Numbered from the stretch's first letter, positions 50,276-59,819 are shown. The stretch is DNA of 64,000 nt from CAWBXL01 sp963837365 (GCA_963837365.1 CAWIMW010000001.1:310001-374000), one strand, 5' to 3'. Numbers and translations are program-made. The notes: generated from the sequence alone by a model not told the origin.

Positions 50276-52512
50276 CTAAGAAACTTTTTGTTCTTGTGCT
50301 GATGTTCTCGCCGCTGGCAATCGCGCAACTGAAAAATGTGACGCTGCCGCTGCCCGATTCTGGCAATGTGTCCCTGCCGCTGGACGAATACAACAGGCTG
50401 GTTGAACTGGCCAGCAAGCCTGCGAAAAAGCTCGAACCGCCACCGATCAATTACTCGATCAAGCACGCGGACCTCAAGTTCCGTGTGGAAGACGAATCCG
50501 TGTCCGGCGCCGTGCAGTTGGACGGCGAAGTATTCAAGAAGGGCATGGCGAAAGTACCGCTAACTACGGGTATGACCATTCTCGACGTCCGCGAACAAGG
50601 CAAGGGCGTGCCGTTTTCTCCGGAGAATGGAACTGAGGTCGCAATCCTGAACGGGCCTGCGGAATTTTCGGTGAATGTGAACGTTGCGTTGCCGTTGCAG
50701 GTCGAGGCAGGCAGAGCATCATTCAGCTTGCCTGTTCCTTCAGCGGGTGGCGCTCAATTGACGTTGGTCGTGCCGGGCGAGCACACCCAGGTGAACCTCA
50801 GCCCTGGACTTATCACCAACCGTACATCCGAAAACGGTCACACCACCATTGAAGCCACCCTTCCCCCGGGACAGCCGGCCAACGTCTGGTGGGCGACACG
50901 CGAGGCCGCAACTCCGGCAGTTCCCAGAGAAGTCCGCTTTCTCTCCAACGTCAAGACTCTGGTCTCAGTGGGTGAGGCTGACCTTCGCCTGGCCGCACTG
51001 GTTGACATCAACGTCGTCCAGGGAGATCCCACGCAATTTGAACTGGAAATTCCAGCTGGATACGAAGTCATCGGCGTTTCCGGTGCAACTCTGGAATCGA
51101 GTGAGACGCAGGGGAAGACTCTGGTCCTGAAAGTAAACAGTCCCAGCCAGCGGAACCATCAGTTCCTGATTTCCCTGGAGCGGTCCATCACAGAAACCAA
51201 GTCACCTGTGCCTTTCCTGAGTTTCAAAAATGCGCAGCGGGAAATTGGTGAGGTTCTGATAGAAGGAACCGGCACCATGGAGCTTACCGCCACCGAAGGA
51301 GGAAGCCTCAAGCGCATGGACGTGAAGGAAACCAATTACTACCTGCGCGCGCTCGCCCACTTCCCACCGCAGGCAGCATTCCGTTATCACCGCCAGCCGA
51401 ACGAAGCGCCAACGCTGGCTTTGGGGTGGGTACGCTTTCCTGACAGTAGCGTCCTTGCGGCAGTAGCCGAAGATGCCCAGGTCACAACACTGGTGACTTC
51501 TGAGGGCCGCACGCTCACAGAGGTAAAACTGCTGCTGAAGAACCAGGCTCAACCATTCCTGAAAGTTTTGTTGCCGGCTGGAGCAAGCATTCTGTCCGCT
51601 GATGTCGAGGGTGAGAAGGTCAAACCTGTACTCGCCCCTGACGGGAGCCGTGTACCTTTGTTGCGCCCGGGCTTTCGTCCCACGGGCTCGTACACCGTTT
51701 CCTTCGTGTTCATCCACGCGGGTGCTCCGTTCGCGAAAAAGGGAGAATCAGAACTGTCTCTTCCGGCGATGGACATTCCCATCAGCCTGATGCACTGGGA
51801 GGTATTTCTACCTGAGCAATATAAGGTCAAGGACTTCCATGGAGATGCAATCTCGGCCAACCTGGTGCCGCCGGCGTTTCAGGAAGTCGGCAGCGGAATT
51901 GCCTATGGCTACGGAAGTGGTATCGGAAGCGGCAGTGGCGCTGGAACTGGCGGAGTCATCATAGCGAACAGTGAATTGGCATCATTCCCGCTTGCCACTG
52001 GGCAATTAGGGGGTGTCATCGCCGACCCGTCCGGCGCCGTAGTTCCTAACGTGACGGTCACGGTGACCAATCCAGACACCGGGTTTTCCACCAGCACAGT
52101 GAGCGATGCAGAGGGTCGCTGGATCGTCTCCAACGTCCCCTCAGGCAAGATCAGAATCCGCGCGGATTCCAGCGGCTTCAAGACGATGGATCGCGGAGCT
52201 GTGTACAGTGCCGACCGTCCGGCCCACTACAGCTTTTCTTTGTCAGTGGGGACAACCGCCGAAACCATAACTGTTCAGGCCGAATCGCTTGCAATCAACG
52301 GTCGTGATGTGTCTGATCTATATGAACTGAAAGCTGGGACTGCAGCTCCGCAACAAGCTTCCGCGAACGTAATGAATCTTCAGCGGCGAGTTGCGGGAGT
52401 TTTGCCAGTGGCGATCGATGTGCCCAGGGCGGGCGCATCGTTTCAGTTCGTCAGACCGCTTGTTCTGGACGAAGAAACCAAAGTGACGTTCAACTACAAG
52501 AGCAAAGGATAA
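50272..52512 (+). CDS. Large secreted beta-rich protein with inserted carboxypeptidase-regulatory-like domain
   Basis: A 746-residue paralogue of the preceding product. Signal peptide (KKLFVLVLMFSPLAIAQ), then VSLPLDEYNRLVELASKP and matching beta-strand blocks. A Gly/Ser-rich linker (GYGSGIGSGSGAGTGG, about 545-560) leads into a CarboxypepD_reg-like domain (about 577-670: GGVIADPSGAVVPNVTVTVT, then GRWIVSNVPSGKIRIRADSSGF), the same domain type found at the front of Oar-like TonB receptors. It ends RPLVLDEETKVTFNYKSKG, matching the end of the first protein. Probably periplasmic or surface-exposed; function unknown. Confidence 0.8.
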   Translation: MTKKLFVLVLMFSPLAIAQLKNVTLPLPDSGNVSLPLDEYNRLVELASKPAKKLEPPPINYSIKHADLKFRVEDESVSGAVQLDGEVFKKGMAKVPLTTGMTILDVREQGKGVPFSPENGTEVAILNGPAEFSVNVNVALPLQVEAGRASFSLPVPSAGGAQLTLVVPGEHTQVNLSPGLITNRTSENGHTTIEATLPPGQPANVWWATREAATPAVPREVRFLSNVKTLVSVGEADLRLAALVDINVVQGDPTQFELEIPAGYEVIGVSGATLESSETQGKTLVLKVNSPSQRNHQFLISLERSITETKSPVPFLSFKNAQREIGEVLIEGTGTMELTATEGGSLKRMDVKETNYYLRALAHFPPQAAFRYHRQPNEAPTLALGWVRFPDSSVLAAVAEDAQVTTLVTSEGRTLTEVKLLLKNQAQPFLKVLLPAGASILSADVEGEKVKPVLAPDGSRVPLLRPGFRPTGSYTVSFVFIHAGAPFAKKGESELSLPAMDIPISLMHWEVFLPEQYKVKDFHGDAISANLVPPAFQEVGSGIAYGYGSGIGSGSGAGTGGVIIANSELASFPLATGQLGGVIADPSGAVVPNVTVTVTNPDTGFSTSTVSDAEGRWIVSNVPSGKIRIRADSSGFKTMDRGAVYSADRPAHYSFSLSVGTTAETITVQAESLAINGRDVSDLYELKAGTAAPQQASANVMNLQRRVAGVLPVAIDVPRAGASFQFVRPLVLDEETKVTFNYKSKG

Positions 52513-52695
52513 CGTTGTAACTTACAAACATTACCATTCACCCGCGACACAGGTGCGAAGCTGAAACAGGTAGGTGCGCAGGAGTCCATAGGCCCGGTTC
52601 ATCATTCGGATCGAAGGTCATACGCTGGACCATTCTTGCTTGCCAGGTAACTTGGCGGAATGGAGAAAACACCCAGTAAGTTGTCGGTAAGGGAG

Positions 52696-53343
52696 TCATA
52701 CCATCAGCCTGATCACCATGCTCACCATGAGGATGGCGGAGTCTGCCATGCAGGCCAGCAGGAATCCGAGCAAGAAGCGGCCGCCGGAGCGGCGCTTTTC
52801 TGGGGCAAGATCCGCGCTCTTGCAAACGATGGTATGTGCCCACTCATCGCCGTAGCGCTGTTGGGTTTCGTCGCGCTTCATGGCGTAATACCCGATCAGC
52901 CCAAAGAAAAGAGCATCAACGTGGTAGCCCAGGTTGCGAATCAGCGCGGACTTAAACCGGCAGGGTGAACCATCCTCTTGCACCACCACCATGGAGAAAA
53001 TCAATTTGCCCAGAGTGCTGCCATGGACCGCATCGCAGACCGTGTGGTAGACGAGGGCTCCAACCAGCGCCAGGAGAAACGCCGATGGTGTGCCAGACAC
53101 CATTTTGTGGACAATTCGCGCGCCGGATTGATGGGTCGCGGCCGCGGCCACGCCAACCATGAATCCCATCAGCAGCATGGTGAACGCGCCGATGACATAG
53201 TGAATGATCAGGTCGATGACCCGGGCCCCTGCCCGTGGCCAAAAGCCCACCCCTTTCAGGCCTTGTGTCTGTTCAACATACCCTCCGAAGGAGAACGATT
53301 CGGTTGGTGATGGGCCCTCAGGAATGGGGAAGATGCTCGACAT
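52696..53343 (-). CDS. RDD family membrane protein
   Basis: A 215-residue protein. GFWPRAGARVIDLIIHYVIG carries the RDD-type Arg-Ala and Asp, followed by membrane helices, HGSTLGKLIFSMVVVQEDGSPCRFKSALIRNLGY and a late hydrophobic segment. RDD proteins are poorly understood, some being implicated in Na+/H+ exchange. It stands alone, divergent from the aldolase gene; a perfect 9-bp stem-loop (53382-53406) lies between. Confidence 0.85.
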   Translation of the reverse strand: MSSIFPIPEGPSPTESFSFGGYVEQTQGLKGVGFWPRAGARVIDLIIHYVIGAFTMLLMGFMVGVAAAATHQSGARIVHKMVSGTPSAFLLALVGALVYHTVCDAVHGSTLGKLIFSMVVVQEDGSPCRFKSALIRNLGYHVDALFFGLIGYYAMKRDETQQRYGDEWAHTIVCKSADLAPEKRRSGGRFLLGFLLACMADSAILMVSMVIRLMV

Positions 53344-53381
53344 GGTGGAGGGAAATATACACCTCGAGTCAGCCGCCGAAA

Positions 53382-53406
53382 CGATTTATTTCCTGCGAAT
53401 AAATCG
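53382..53406. promoter_or_regulatory. Hairpin/palindrome between RDD and aldolase genes
   Basis: CGATTTATT and AATAAATCG separated by 7 bases form a perfect AT-rich palindrome in the divergent promoter region; it could be an operator. No regulator is encoded nearby. Confidence 0.4.
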
Positions 53407-53527
53407 CAGATTTGCGGTTGAGCACGCCTATCCCTGCATATACAATGGATAGCCGTCCCACCTGACATTCTCATAAGCAGCAGGACGCGCATACGTTCAA
53501 TAGTGCTGCACTTATTGGAGGAATTAC

Positions 53528-54535
53528 ATGAAGCTCACCCCTGGAAAATTAGCTGGATTACGCAAAGTATCGAACGACCGCGGTGTCATTGCCGCGGCTG
53601 CAATGGACCAGCGCGGTTCGTTGCAAAAGTCTTTGGCAAAAGAAAAAGGCGGCGAAGTCACCGATGCCATGATGGAGGAGTTCAAGTCGCTGGTCACCGA
53701 AGTCCTGACGCCGCATGCCACCGCTATCCTGCTCGACCCCGAGTGGGGCATCCCTGCCTCGAAGCGTCGCTCGAAAAATGCCGGCTTGCTGCTGGCGTAT
53801 GAAAAGACGGGTTACGACAAGACCGGCCCCGGACGCCTGCCCGACCTGCTTCCGCACTGCTCGGCGAAGCGCTTGAAGGAATACGGCGCTGATTGCGTGA
53901 AGATTCTGCTCTACTACACTCCCGACGATCCCAAAGAGGTAAACGACCAGAAGCATGCCTGGGTCGAACGCATCGGCGATGAATGCCGTGCCAACGATAT
54001 CCCATATTTCCTTGAGTTTGTCGGCTATGAAGAAGGAGCCGATGAAAAGGGCCTGGAGTATGCCAAGAAGAAACCCCGCATCGTTACCGAGAGCATGCGC
54101 GAGTTCAGCAAGGACCGCTACGGCGTGGATGTGCTGAAGGTGGAAGTTCCCGTGAACATGAAATTCGTCGAAGGCACCAAGTCCTTCGCCGGACAAAAAG
54201 CCTACAGCAAGCAGGAAGCCATTGACCTGTTCCATAAAGCCGCCAGCGTAGCCACCAAGCCGTTTATTTATCTCTCTGCCGGAGTCAGCAACGCAGAATT
54301 TTCTGAGACGCTGGTGCTGGCCGGAGAATCCGGCGTGAAGTTCAACGGCGTGCTCTGCGGCCGGGCAACCTGGAAAGAGGGCATTCCGGTGTACGCCAAG
54401 CAAGGCGCGGCTGCATTCCGTACCTGGCTTGAAACCGAAGGCGTGAAGAACATTAAGAACGTCAACGACAAACTGAAAGCCGCAACTTCGTGGCACTCAA
54501 TCTACGAAATCGAGCCTGCATTGGTCGGCGCGTAG
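53528..54535 (+). CDS. lacD: Tagatose 1,6-bisphosphate aldolase, LacD type
   Basis: A 335-residue class I aldolase: IAAAAMDQRGSLQKSL, TAILLDPEWGIPA, ADCVKILLYYTPDDP, VDVLKVEVPVNMKF with the Schiff-base Lys, and IYLSAGVSNAEFSETL. It splits tagatose 1,6-bisphosphate (or a related ketose bisphosphate) to dihydroxyacetone phosphate and glyceraldehyde 3-phosphate. GGAGG precedes the ATG and an intrinsic terminator follows. It may serve galactose released by the nearby alpha-galactosidase; no lacAB or lacC genes are in the window. Confidence 0.9.
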   Translation: MKLTPGKLAGLRKVSNDRGVIAAAAMDQRGSLQKSLAKEKGGEVTDAMMEEFKSLVTEVLTPHATAILLDPEWGIPASKRRSKNAGLLLAYEKTGYDKTGPGRLPDLLPHCSAKRLKEYGADCVKILLYYTPDDPKEVNDQKHAWVERIGDECRANDIPYFLEFVGYEEGADEKGLEYAKKKPRIVTESMREFSKDRYGVDVLKVEVPVNMKFVEGTKSFAGQKAYSKQEAIDLFHKAASVATKPFIYLSAGVSNAEFSETLVLAGESGVKFNGVLCGRATWKEGIPVYAKQGAAAFRTWLETEGVKNIKNVNDKLKAATSWHSIYEIEPALVGA

Positions 54536-54555
54536 ACTTTTCAAGAACGGGAAGC

Positions 54556-54586
54556 GGCGGGCCGAATTGGCCCGCCTTTGCTTTTT
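54556..54586 (+). terminator. Intrinsic terminator after lacD-like gene
   Basis: GGCGGGCC, loop GAATT, GGCCCGCC, followed by TTTGCTTTTT: a clean 8-bp GC stem with U-tract, 20 bp after the stop. Confidence 0.9.
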
Positions 54587-54606
54587 GTCTGGTATAAGCA
54601 GGGGAT

Positions 54607-55395
54607 ATGAGCAATCCGCAAACCGCATTAATTACCGGCGCCTCGGGCGGCATTGGATACGAACTCGCCAAACTTTTTGCCCGGGACCACTACAACCTGG
54701 TGCTGGTGGCACGCAGCGCAGACAAGTTGAGCCAGTTTGCTGACGAGCTGCAACGACAGCATCAAGTATTGGTCAAGACGATTGCGCTCGATTTGTCTGA
54801 TGCTGCGGCGCCAAAGTTCCTTTTCGATCAGTTGCAGCGCGAAAGTGTCGTGCTTGATGTCTTGGTAAACAATGCCGGCTACGGAAGTTTCGGCGAGTTC
54901 ACCACCATGTCGATGGATGATGCGCTGGGACAAATCAAGCTCAATATCACCGCGCTGACCGCGCTGACCAGGCTCTTTGTGCCCGGGATGGTGGAGCGCC
55001 GTTCAGGCAAGATCATGAATGTAGCTTCGACCGCCGGTTTCCAGCCGGGCCCGCTCATGGCTGTGTATTACGCTACCAAGGCGTACGTGATTTCATTCTC
55101 CGAAGCGCTGGCCAATGAATTGAAGCCCAAAGGAATCTCGGTGACTTGCTTCTGCCCCGGTGCGACAGAAACGGGATTTGCCTCGCGTGCCGGAAATGAC
55201 AAGACCAGGCTCTTCCAGAAGTTTGGCGCGATGGACGTCAAAACCGTCGCGGCAGACGGCTATCGCGGCCTGATGAAAGGCAAGACATTAGTGATCTCAG
55301 GGATGAAGAACTGGCTGGTGGCGGAGTCTGTCCGTTTTGCTCCGCGCAAAGCCGTCACGGCAATCTCGCGCTGGATCACCGAGGAGCAAAAGTAA
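54607..55395 (+). CDS. SDR family NAD(P)-dependent oxidoreductase
   Basis: A 262-residue Rossmann enzyme: TALITGASGGIGYELAKLFA (TGxxxGIG), VARSADKL, LVNNAGYGSFGEF (NNAG), catalytic Ser in VASTAGFQPGP and YYATKAYV (YxxxK), and CFCPGATETGF. It resembles classical ketoacyl-reductase-like SDRs (DltE/YqjQ type). Substrate unknown; NADP preference is suggested by VARSADK after strand 2. Single gene between lacD and tRNA-Ala. Confidence 0.88.
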   Translation: MSNPQTALITGASGGIGYELAKLFARDHYNLVLVARSADKLSQFADELQRQHQVLVKTIALDLSDAAAPKFLFDQLQRESVVLDVLVNNAGYGSFGEFTTMSMDDALGQIKLNITALTALTRLFVPGMVERRSGKIMNVASTAGFQPGPLMAVYYATKAYVISFSEALANELKPKGISVTCFCPGATETGFASRAGNDKTRLFQKFGAMDVKTVAADGYRGLMKGKTLVISGMKNWLVAESVRFAPRKAVTAISRWITEEQK

Positions 55396-55478
55396 CTTCA
55401 ATCCAGGGGGCGAAGTTTGACTATCCCCACCACCTGGGTGAAAATCAATAGAGTCACTTCCTGAGTTTTTCTTCATGT

Positions 55479-55554
55479 GGGCCTGTGGCGCAGCTGGGAG
55501 CGCGCTTCCATGGCATGGAAGAGGTCGTCGGTTCGATCCCGACCAGGTCCACCA
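55479..55554 (+). tRNA. tRNA-Ala(GGC) with encoded CCA
   Basis: Seventy-six bases fold into a full cloverleaf. The acceptor GGGCCTG pairs with CAGGTCC and includes the G3-U70 wobble that is the alanine identity element. The anticodon stem is CTTCC/GGAAG with loop ATGGCAT, anticodon GGC. The T-arm reads GTCGG TTCGATC CCGAC. The discriminator A and CCA are encoded. Confidence 0.97.
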
Positions 55555-55866
55555 ATAACTTCCATATTTGCAGCAAACGGTCAGCTCCTTTTTTCCGCAT
55601 TCCACTTTTGAGAAGCAAATTTGCTACCAAAATGCTGCCAAGCTGGATCGGTAGCGTTCCGTGATGTAAGCCGCAGCTCGTCGATCTCTCACGATAAATC
55701 TTGCTTTACATCAATCATTGCCAAATCACTATTTCCGCGCATAAATGTCTCTGTAGATGATGACTGCTTCCAAGCGGTGGAAGCAGTCATGGCTGCCAGG
55801 TGGCATTGTTTCAGCGCTGCTTCAAGGTGCGATTCGTCGACACGCCCTGGTAAACATCCGGTTCAA
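55555..55866. other. Gene-free region after tRNA-Ala with a perfect 12-bp hairpin
   Basis: About 310 bp between the tRNA 3' end and the tannase stop. ATGACTGCTTCC, loop AAGCGGT, GGAAGCAGTCAT (55760-55790) is a perfect 12-bp stem without a U-tract. The rest shows stop codons in all frames I checked and no clear integrase remnant or direct repeat of the tRNA end. Confidence 0.5.
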
Positions 55867-57396
55867 TCAACGGCATTCGAAGTTAGCAGCGTCTTGCGTG
55901 TCTCCTTGTCCCTTGTATTGGGCATGCTTCGGATAAGCGCATAGAGGACGGCTGCGCCCTGGGAAGGCTTTGCCAGTTGCAATCACTGACGTGGGCTCCG
56001 TGCCTTTCTCCACCCAGTTGACCATTGCGCCCAATAAATCAAACTGATCGAGCGCCTGACCTCCGCCGCAGTGACTCATGCCGGGAACAAAATAGAACTG
56101 GCTCCACTTGGAGACGGCTTCGAGCCCGCCGTTAGCGGTGGTCATATCTTTGTAATAGCCGAAGGTATCCAGAGGGGAGAACCAAGGATCGCTATCGCCG
56201 TGGTAGAAAATCAACTTTCCTCCATGCGCGGAAAAAGTCGTCAGGTTGGTGGACATCGAATCTGTCAGCGGCTGGATGTCCGCCAATGCTTCCTTGGCAA
56301 CATCCATTGTCATGTCCGTGGGGGCTGGGCCGAAGATGCCAGGGCCGGGCGACAGCAATCCCCGGAACGGCGGGCCGTTGGTGATGCCTGTGTCGTAAGG
56401 GAACCCAGGATAGACCTGGGTTCCACCCGAGGTTTTGGGGCCGGCCAGGGCCTTCTTGATGGCAGCAGCTTTTTCCGGAGCCAGGCAGGAGTCGCTCTTT
56501 TCGCCCTTGCAGGCCAACATCTCGGGATCGAAATCGCAGACGAGAGGATCGGAGATTAGACCGTCGGCCACGCCATCTTTCGCGTCGCACCGGTTGAGGA
56601 TTCCCTCCTTGATCAGCTTGCGGTCATTGTCCGTAATGGACTGCACGATGATTGGTTTTCCATTCGCGTCCTTGGGAGACATCTGGTTGAAGGCGATGGG
56701 TATCCACCTGCCGATGGTGAGATTGGAAAGCCCGGTGCGCATGGCCGGGTCTCCGGAGATGATTCCGTTAAAGGCCGTTGGGTAGCGCTGGGAGAGAATC
56801 ATGCCTTCACGGCCGCCCGTGGAGCATCCGGCAAAATAGGAGAAGGCGGCAGGCTTTCCATAGTATTGCGCGATGATTTGTTTTGCGAGCGCGGCCACCT
56901 GGGCGTTGGCAAGATAGGCGAAATCCAGGTAGGCCTGCTGGTCCTTCATGAAGCCGAAATCGAAGCCGCCTCCGTGGCTCTTGTGGCCGGTGTCATTGCT
57001 GAGCACGGCAAAGCCGCGCATGAGAGCGGGCGTGGCTCCGGCTGCAACCAGGCCAATCGGCGGCAGCACAACGCCATTTGACCCGCCTCCGCCTTGCATC
57101 AGAAAATCGCCGTTCCATTTGTCGGGCAGGGCCAGGGCGAAGTTGATCCCGAACTCCTCACCGCCGACTCCGGTGCGGCGATTCATGACGCCCTCCACTC
57201 GGCAGTATGCAGGCAGCGGTGCGCTTCTACCACCCCATACCGGCTCCGTGCTGCCGGCGGCAACCGGCGCCGCATTGGTGATTTCGACCCCGGACGCCTT
57301 GGAATTCATCAGACTTGCGCAAGGCGTCGTCGGCTGTGCCAAGGCGGATGAAACGAATAAAAGCCATGTCATGCCCCGTAGAGATTGTGAATACAT
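55867..57396 (-). CDS. Tannase/feruloyl esterase family hydrolase
   Basis: A 509-residue secreted alpha/beta-hydrolase. The signal peptide ends near residue 20 (LFVSSALAQ). The family's CS-D-HC motif is complete: Cys191-Ser192 in AGCSTGGREG, Asp in FYHGDSDPWF (about 401-403) and His442-Cys443 in GMSHCGGG, where the two cysteines form the disulfide linking nucleophile and base. A lid region with several Cys follows the nucleophile. Members hydrolyse gallate, ferulate or related aryl esters. Released gallate could feed the GalB/LigK operon at 22-24 kb. It is followed upstream by a GH36 gene on the same strand. Confidence 0.9.
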   Translation of the reverse strand: MYSQSLRGMTWLLFVSSALAQPTTPCASLMNSKASGVEITNAAPVAAGSTEPVWGGRSAPLPAYCRVEGVMNRRTGVGGEEFGINFALALPDKWNGDFLMQGGGGSNGVVLPPIGLVAAGATPALMRGFAVLSNDTGHKSHGGGFDFGFMKDQQAYLDFAYLANAQVAALAKQIIAQYYGKPAAFSYFAGCSTGGREGMILSQRYPTAFNGIISGDPAMRTGLSNLTIGRWIPIAFNQMSPKDANGKPIIVQSITDNDRKLIKEGILNRCDAKDGVADGLISDPLVCDFDPEMLACKGEKSDSCLAPEKAAAIKKALAGPKTSGGTQVYPGFPYDTGITNGPPFRGLLSPGPGIFGPAPTDMTMDVAKEALADIQPLTDSMSTNLTTFSAHGGKLIFYHGDSDPWFSPLDTFGYYKDMTTANGGLEAVSKWSQFYFVPGMSHCGGGQALDQFDLLGAMVNWVEKGTEPTSVIATGKAFPGRSRPLCAYPKHAQYKGQGDTQDAANFECR

Positions 57397-57453
57397 TTTG
57401 TCTCGCTTTCTATGGCTCCATTGGCCCCATCCCCAGATAGGAATTCCGCGGTT

Positions 57454-59625
57454 CTATGCCTCGATCAGGCATGCCATGTGTGTTCGCGGAAACTCGATGT
57501 TCAACGTCCCCTCGGCAACGGCAACTTTGATGCCGAGATCTGCGGGATAGAGAAGCCTGGCGCCGGAAGCTGCCCACGGAATTCTCGTAGTCGCCGGACC
57601 GTCAATTCTCCACACTCCGAGCATGGTCTTTTCCGGAGAACGCATCCCCAAGGCAAGTGGCGATTTGCGATCGGTCACGTCCGACATCCCCAGTGGATAG
57701 AAGGGTATCCACGCAGGGATGTGTTTTCGGAGAACTTCTTTGTAAACGCGGATACCCTCGGCCACCTGCGTCAACACTTGCGGTGCAATGGAATCTACGC
57801 GTCCGCTCTGGTGAATACGGCACAACATGGCTGTGACCATGTTAAAGCTGGCTTGATCCGCGTCCGCGTTGGCGAGCGGATACGTCCAGATCCCAAGTTG
57901 TTCCGGCAAAACCGCGGCGGATGAGCCAACCAGGATCGCCGGCACCTTGAGATAGTTTTCCTGGTCGGTCATGGACTGCATTTGCAGGCGGCTGAGCATG
58001 GCATAGTCCAAGCGCCCGGCCCCGCTGCCGCAGTTCTCGATGATCAGGTCGGGATATTTTTTGATGATGCTTTCCAACCACGCGAGAAGCGCGCGATTAT
58101 GTTCGAGTAAACCCTGTCCGAAGCTGTCAGCGTTGATCTCGGTCCCCTGAAGAGAATCAACATTGTAATCCATCTTGATGTAGCCGACGCCGTAATCGTT
58201 CACCAGCCTTGCCATCACCTGGTCGAGATATCCGCGGACTTCGGGCTTGCGAAAGTCTAGCAGGAGCCGCGAATTCTTGAATACCCGCTTCCCATGGCGC
58301 ATGAGGAACCAGTGGTCCGGTTTTTGCGCGAGCGCCGACTTTGCCCCAGCGACCTCCGGTTCGAGCCACAAGCCCGGGACCATGCCAGCCTGCCGTATCT
58401 GGTCCAGCACGAATTTGAGTCCATGCGGCCAGCGTGTGGTGGAAGGTTGCCAGGCGCCGATGGTTTGACTCCAGTCTTCGTCGAGTTCTGCATACCATCC
58501 CGCGTCGATGACGAAGTATTCACAACCTGCTTTGGCAGCAGCGGCGATAAGTGGCAACTCCTTGGCCTCGGTCGGATCGCCCCACAGGCAATTCATGTAA
58601 TCGTTGAAAATCACAGGGCAACGGGAGTTGGTCTTGCTGGGCTTCACGCAAGCGGCGCGGCGGTAGCGCGTCAAGGCTGCGACGGCGTCGCCGAAATCGC
58701 CGCGCACGCAACCGACGGCCACGGGAACCGTCTCGTAAGCTTCTCCGGGCTTCAGATTTTTCCAGGCTGCGGAATGCAAGTCATCCGGACCGCCCAGGTA
58801 TGCGTAAACATCGTCAGCATAATTGTCCTTGGACGAAACGTTGGAGATTTCCCAATACCATGATCCGTTGTGTTCAATCTGCCAGAACCACATCAGGCCC
58901 AGCCGAGTGTTCTCGGCCATAGCCATCGGTATATAGCGCTCGCTGGACCAACTGCCGATGCTGCCGGCCTGCGCTTGCGACCAACTGGTGCGCTCGTTTT
59001 CGACAAAGCCCATCTCCGATGGCCGCAGCCTGTGCCACTGTCCTTCCGCCATCCAGCTGTTTACCGCAGTGTGGATGCGCAGTTCCCGGTCAAAATCCTG
59101 CGGCGCTGCCAGACCGTGCAGCATGGCTGAACTCAGAAACTCGATGCCTACCGGCGCATTGCCAGTATTCGTAATCCGTGAATAACGGCGAACGACCGGC
59201 ACTCCGTCGAATGACTCATAAACAGATTCCACATTTAGCCGCAACGCTGGATCGGTGTGCATGCAGACCAATCGCTTTCCTGTAGCAGTGGATTGCTCAC
59301 GCTTTCCCGCGAAAAGCAGCCGGGCCCCCGGCTGCCCCATTGCCGATTTCATGCCCTGATCGGGAGAATTTTCTCCGCTGCATTGGAGCGCAACCTCGAC
59401 GCCAGAAGAATCATCGTCGGTCAGCGTGGCACCGCCCGTGGGAGTCAGGCGCTTCTGGCGCAGTCTTCCTACCTTCACATCAAAAGCGAAAATCAACTCA
59501 TTGGTTTGCCATTGAAACGGCTCGATTGCGGTTACCGCCGAGGCAATACGAGAAATGGAGGGTACGAGAGTACCGGCTGCCGCAATGCCGGTGGACGCCA
59601 GAAATTTCCTACGGTTCATAGACAT
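57454..59625 (-). CDS. Alpha-galactosidase, GH36 (Tat-exported)
   Basis: A 723-residue enzyme. The N-terminus MSMNRRKFLASTGIAAAG has a twin-arginine signal. A beta-supersandwich N-domain (to about 330) precedes the TIM barrel, with DYMNCLWGDPTE, FVIDAGWY, PGLWLEPE, the nucleophile Asp in YIKMDYNVD and the acid/base Asp in ENCGSGAGRLD, then a C-terminal beta-domain. GH36 retaining alpha-galactosidases act on raffinose-family sugars and galactomannan. It is 57 bp upstream of the tannase gene on the same strand, so the two may be co-expressed for plant polymer breakdown. Confidence 0.92.
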   Translation of the reverse strand: MSMNRRKFLASTGIAAAGTLVPSISRIASAVTAIEPFQWQTNELIFAFDVKVGRLRQKRLTPTGGATLTDDDSSGVEVALQCSGENSPDQGMKSAMGQPGARLLFAGKREQSTATGKRLVCMHTDPALRLNVESVYESFDGVPVVRRYSRITNTGNAPVGIEFLSSAMLHGLAAPQDFDRELRIHTAVNSWMAEGQWHRLRPSEMGFVENERTSWSQAQAGSIGSWSSERYIPMAMAENTRLGLMWFWQIEHNGSWYWEISNVSSKDNYADDVYAYLGGPDDLHSAAWKNLKPGEAYETVPVAVGCVRGDFGDAVAALTRYRRAACVKPSKTNSRCPVIFNDYMNCLWGDPTEAKELPLIAAAAKAGCEYFVIDAGWYAELDEDWSQTIGAWQPSTTRWPHGLKFVLDQIRQAGMVPGLWLEPEVAGAKSALAQKPDHWFLMRHGKRVFKNSRLLLDFRKPEVRGYLDQVMARLVNDYGVGYIKMDYNVDSLQGTEINADSFGQGLLEHNRALLAWLESIIKKYPDLIIENCGSGAGRLDYAMLSRLQMQSMTDQENYLKVPAILVGSSAAVLPEQLGIWTYPLANADADQASFNMVTAMLCRIHQSGRVDSIAPQVLTQVAEGIRVYKEVLRKHIPAWIPFYPLGMSDVTDRKSPLALGMRSPEKTMLGVWRIDGPATTRIPWAASGARLLYPADLGIKVAVAEGTLNIEFPRTHMACLIEA

Positions 59626-59819
59626 GATTTAAGATTGTCCCCGAGCCAACGGCTGAGCTTTAAGGTAACGATAACTTTATCGAAGATGGATTGTATTCAC
59701 TAGCCGGTAGAGGTTGTCAATAGTGGCGGCCACAAACGAATGCTTCATGCGGTGATGTTTATGGAACCTTCGAGAATTGGCTCGCGAAGTGTAATTGCTG
59801 GAAACACTCTGGTGACCCA

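Noticed and set aside
55297..55605. Minus-strand ORF across tRNA-Ala (contains SGSNRRPLPCHGSAL)
   Set aside because: This is the common spurious translation of a tRNA gene's reverse strand.
55600..55866. Integrase remnant next to tRNA-Ala
   Set aside because: Minus-strand reading gives short fragments broken by stops and no conserved tyrosine-recombinase residues.
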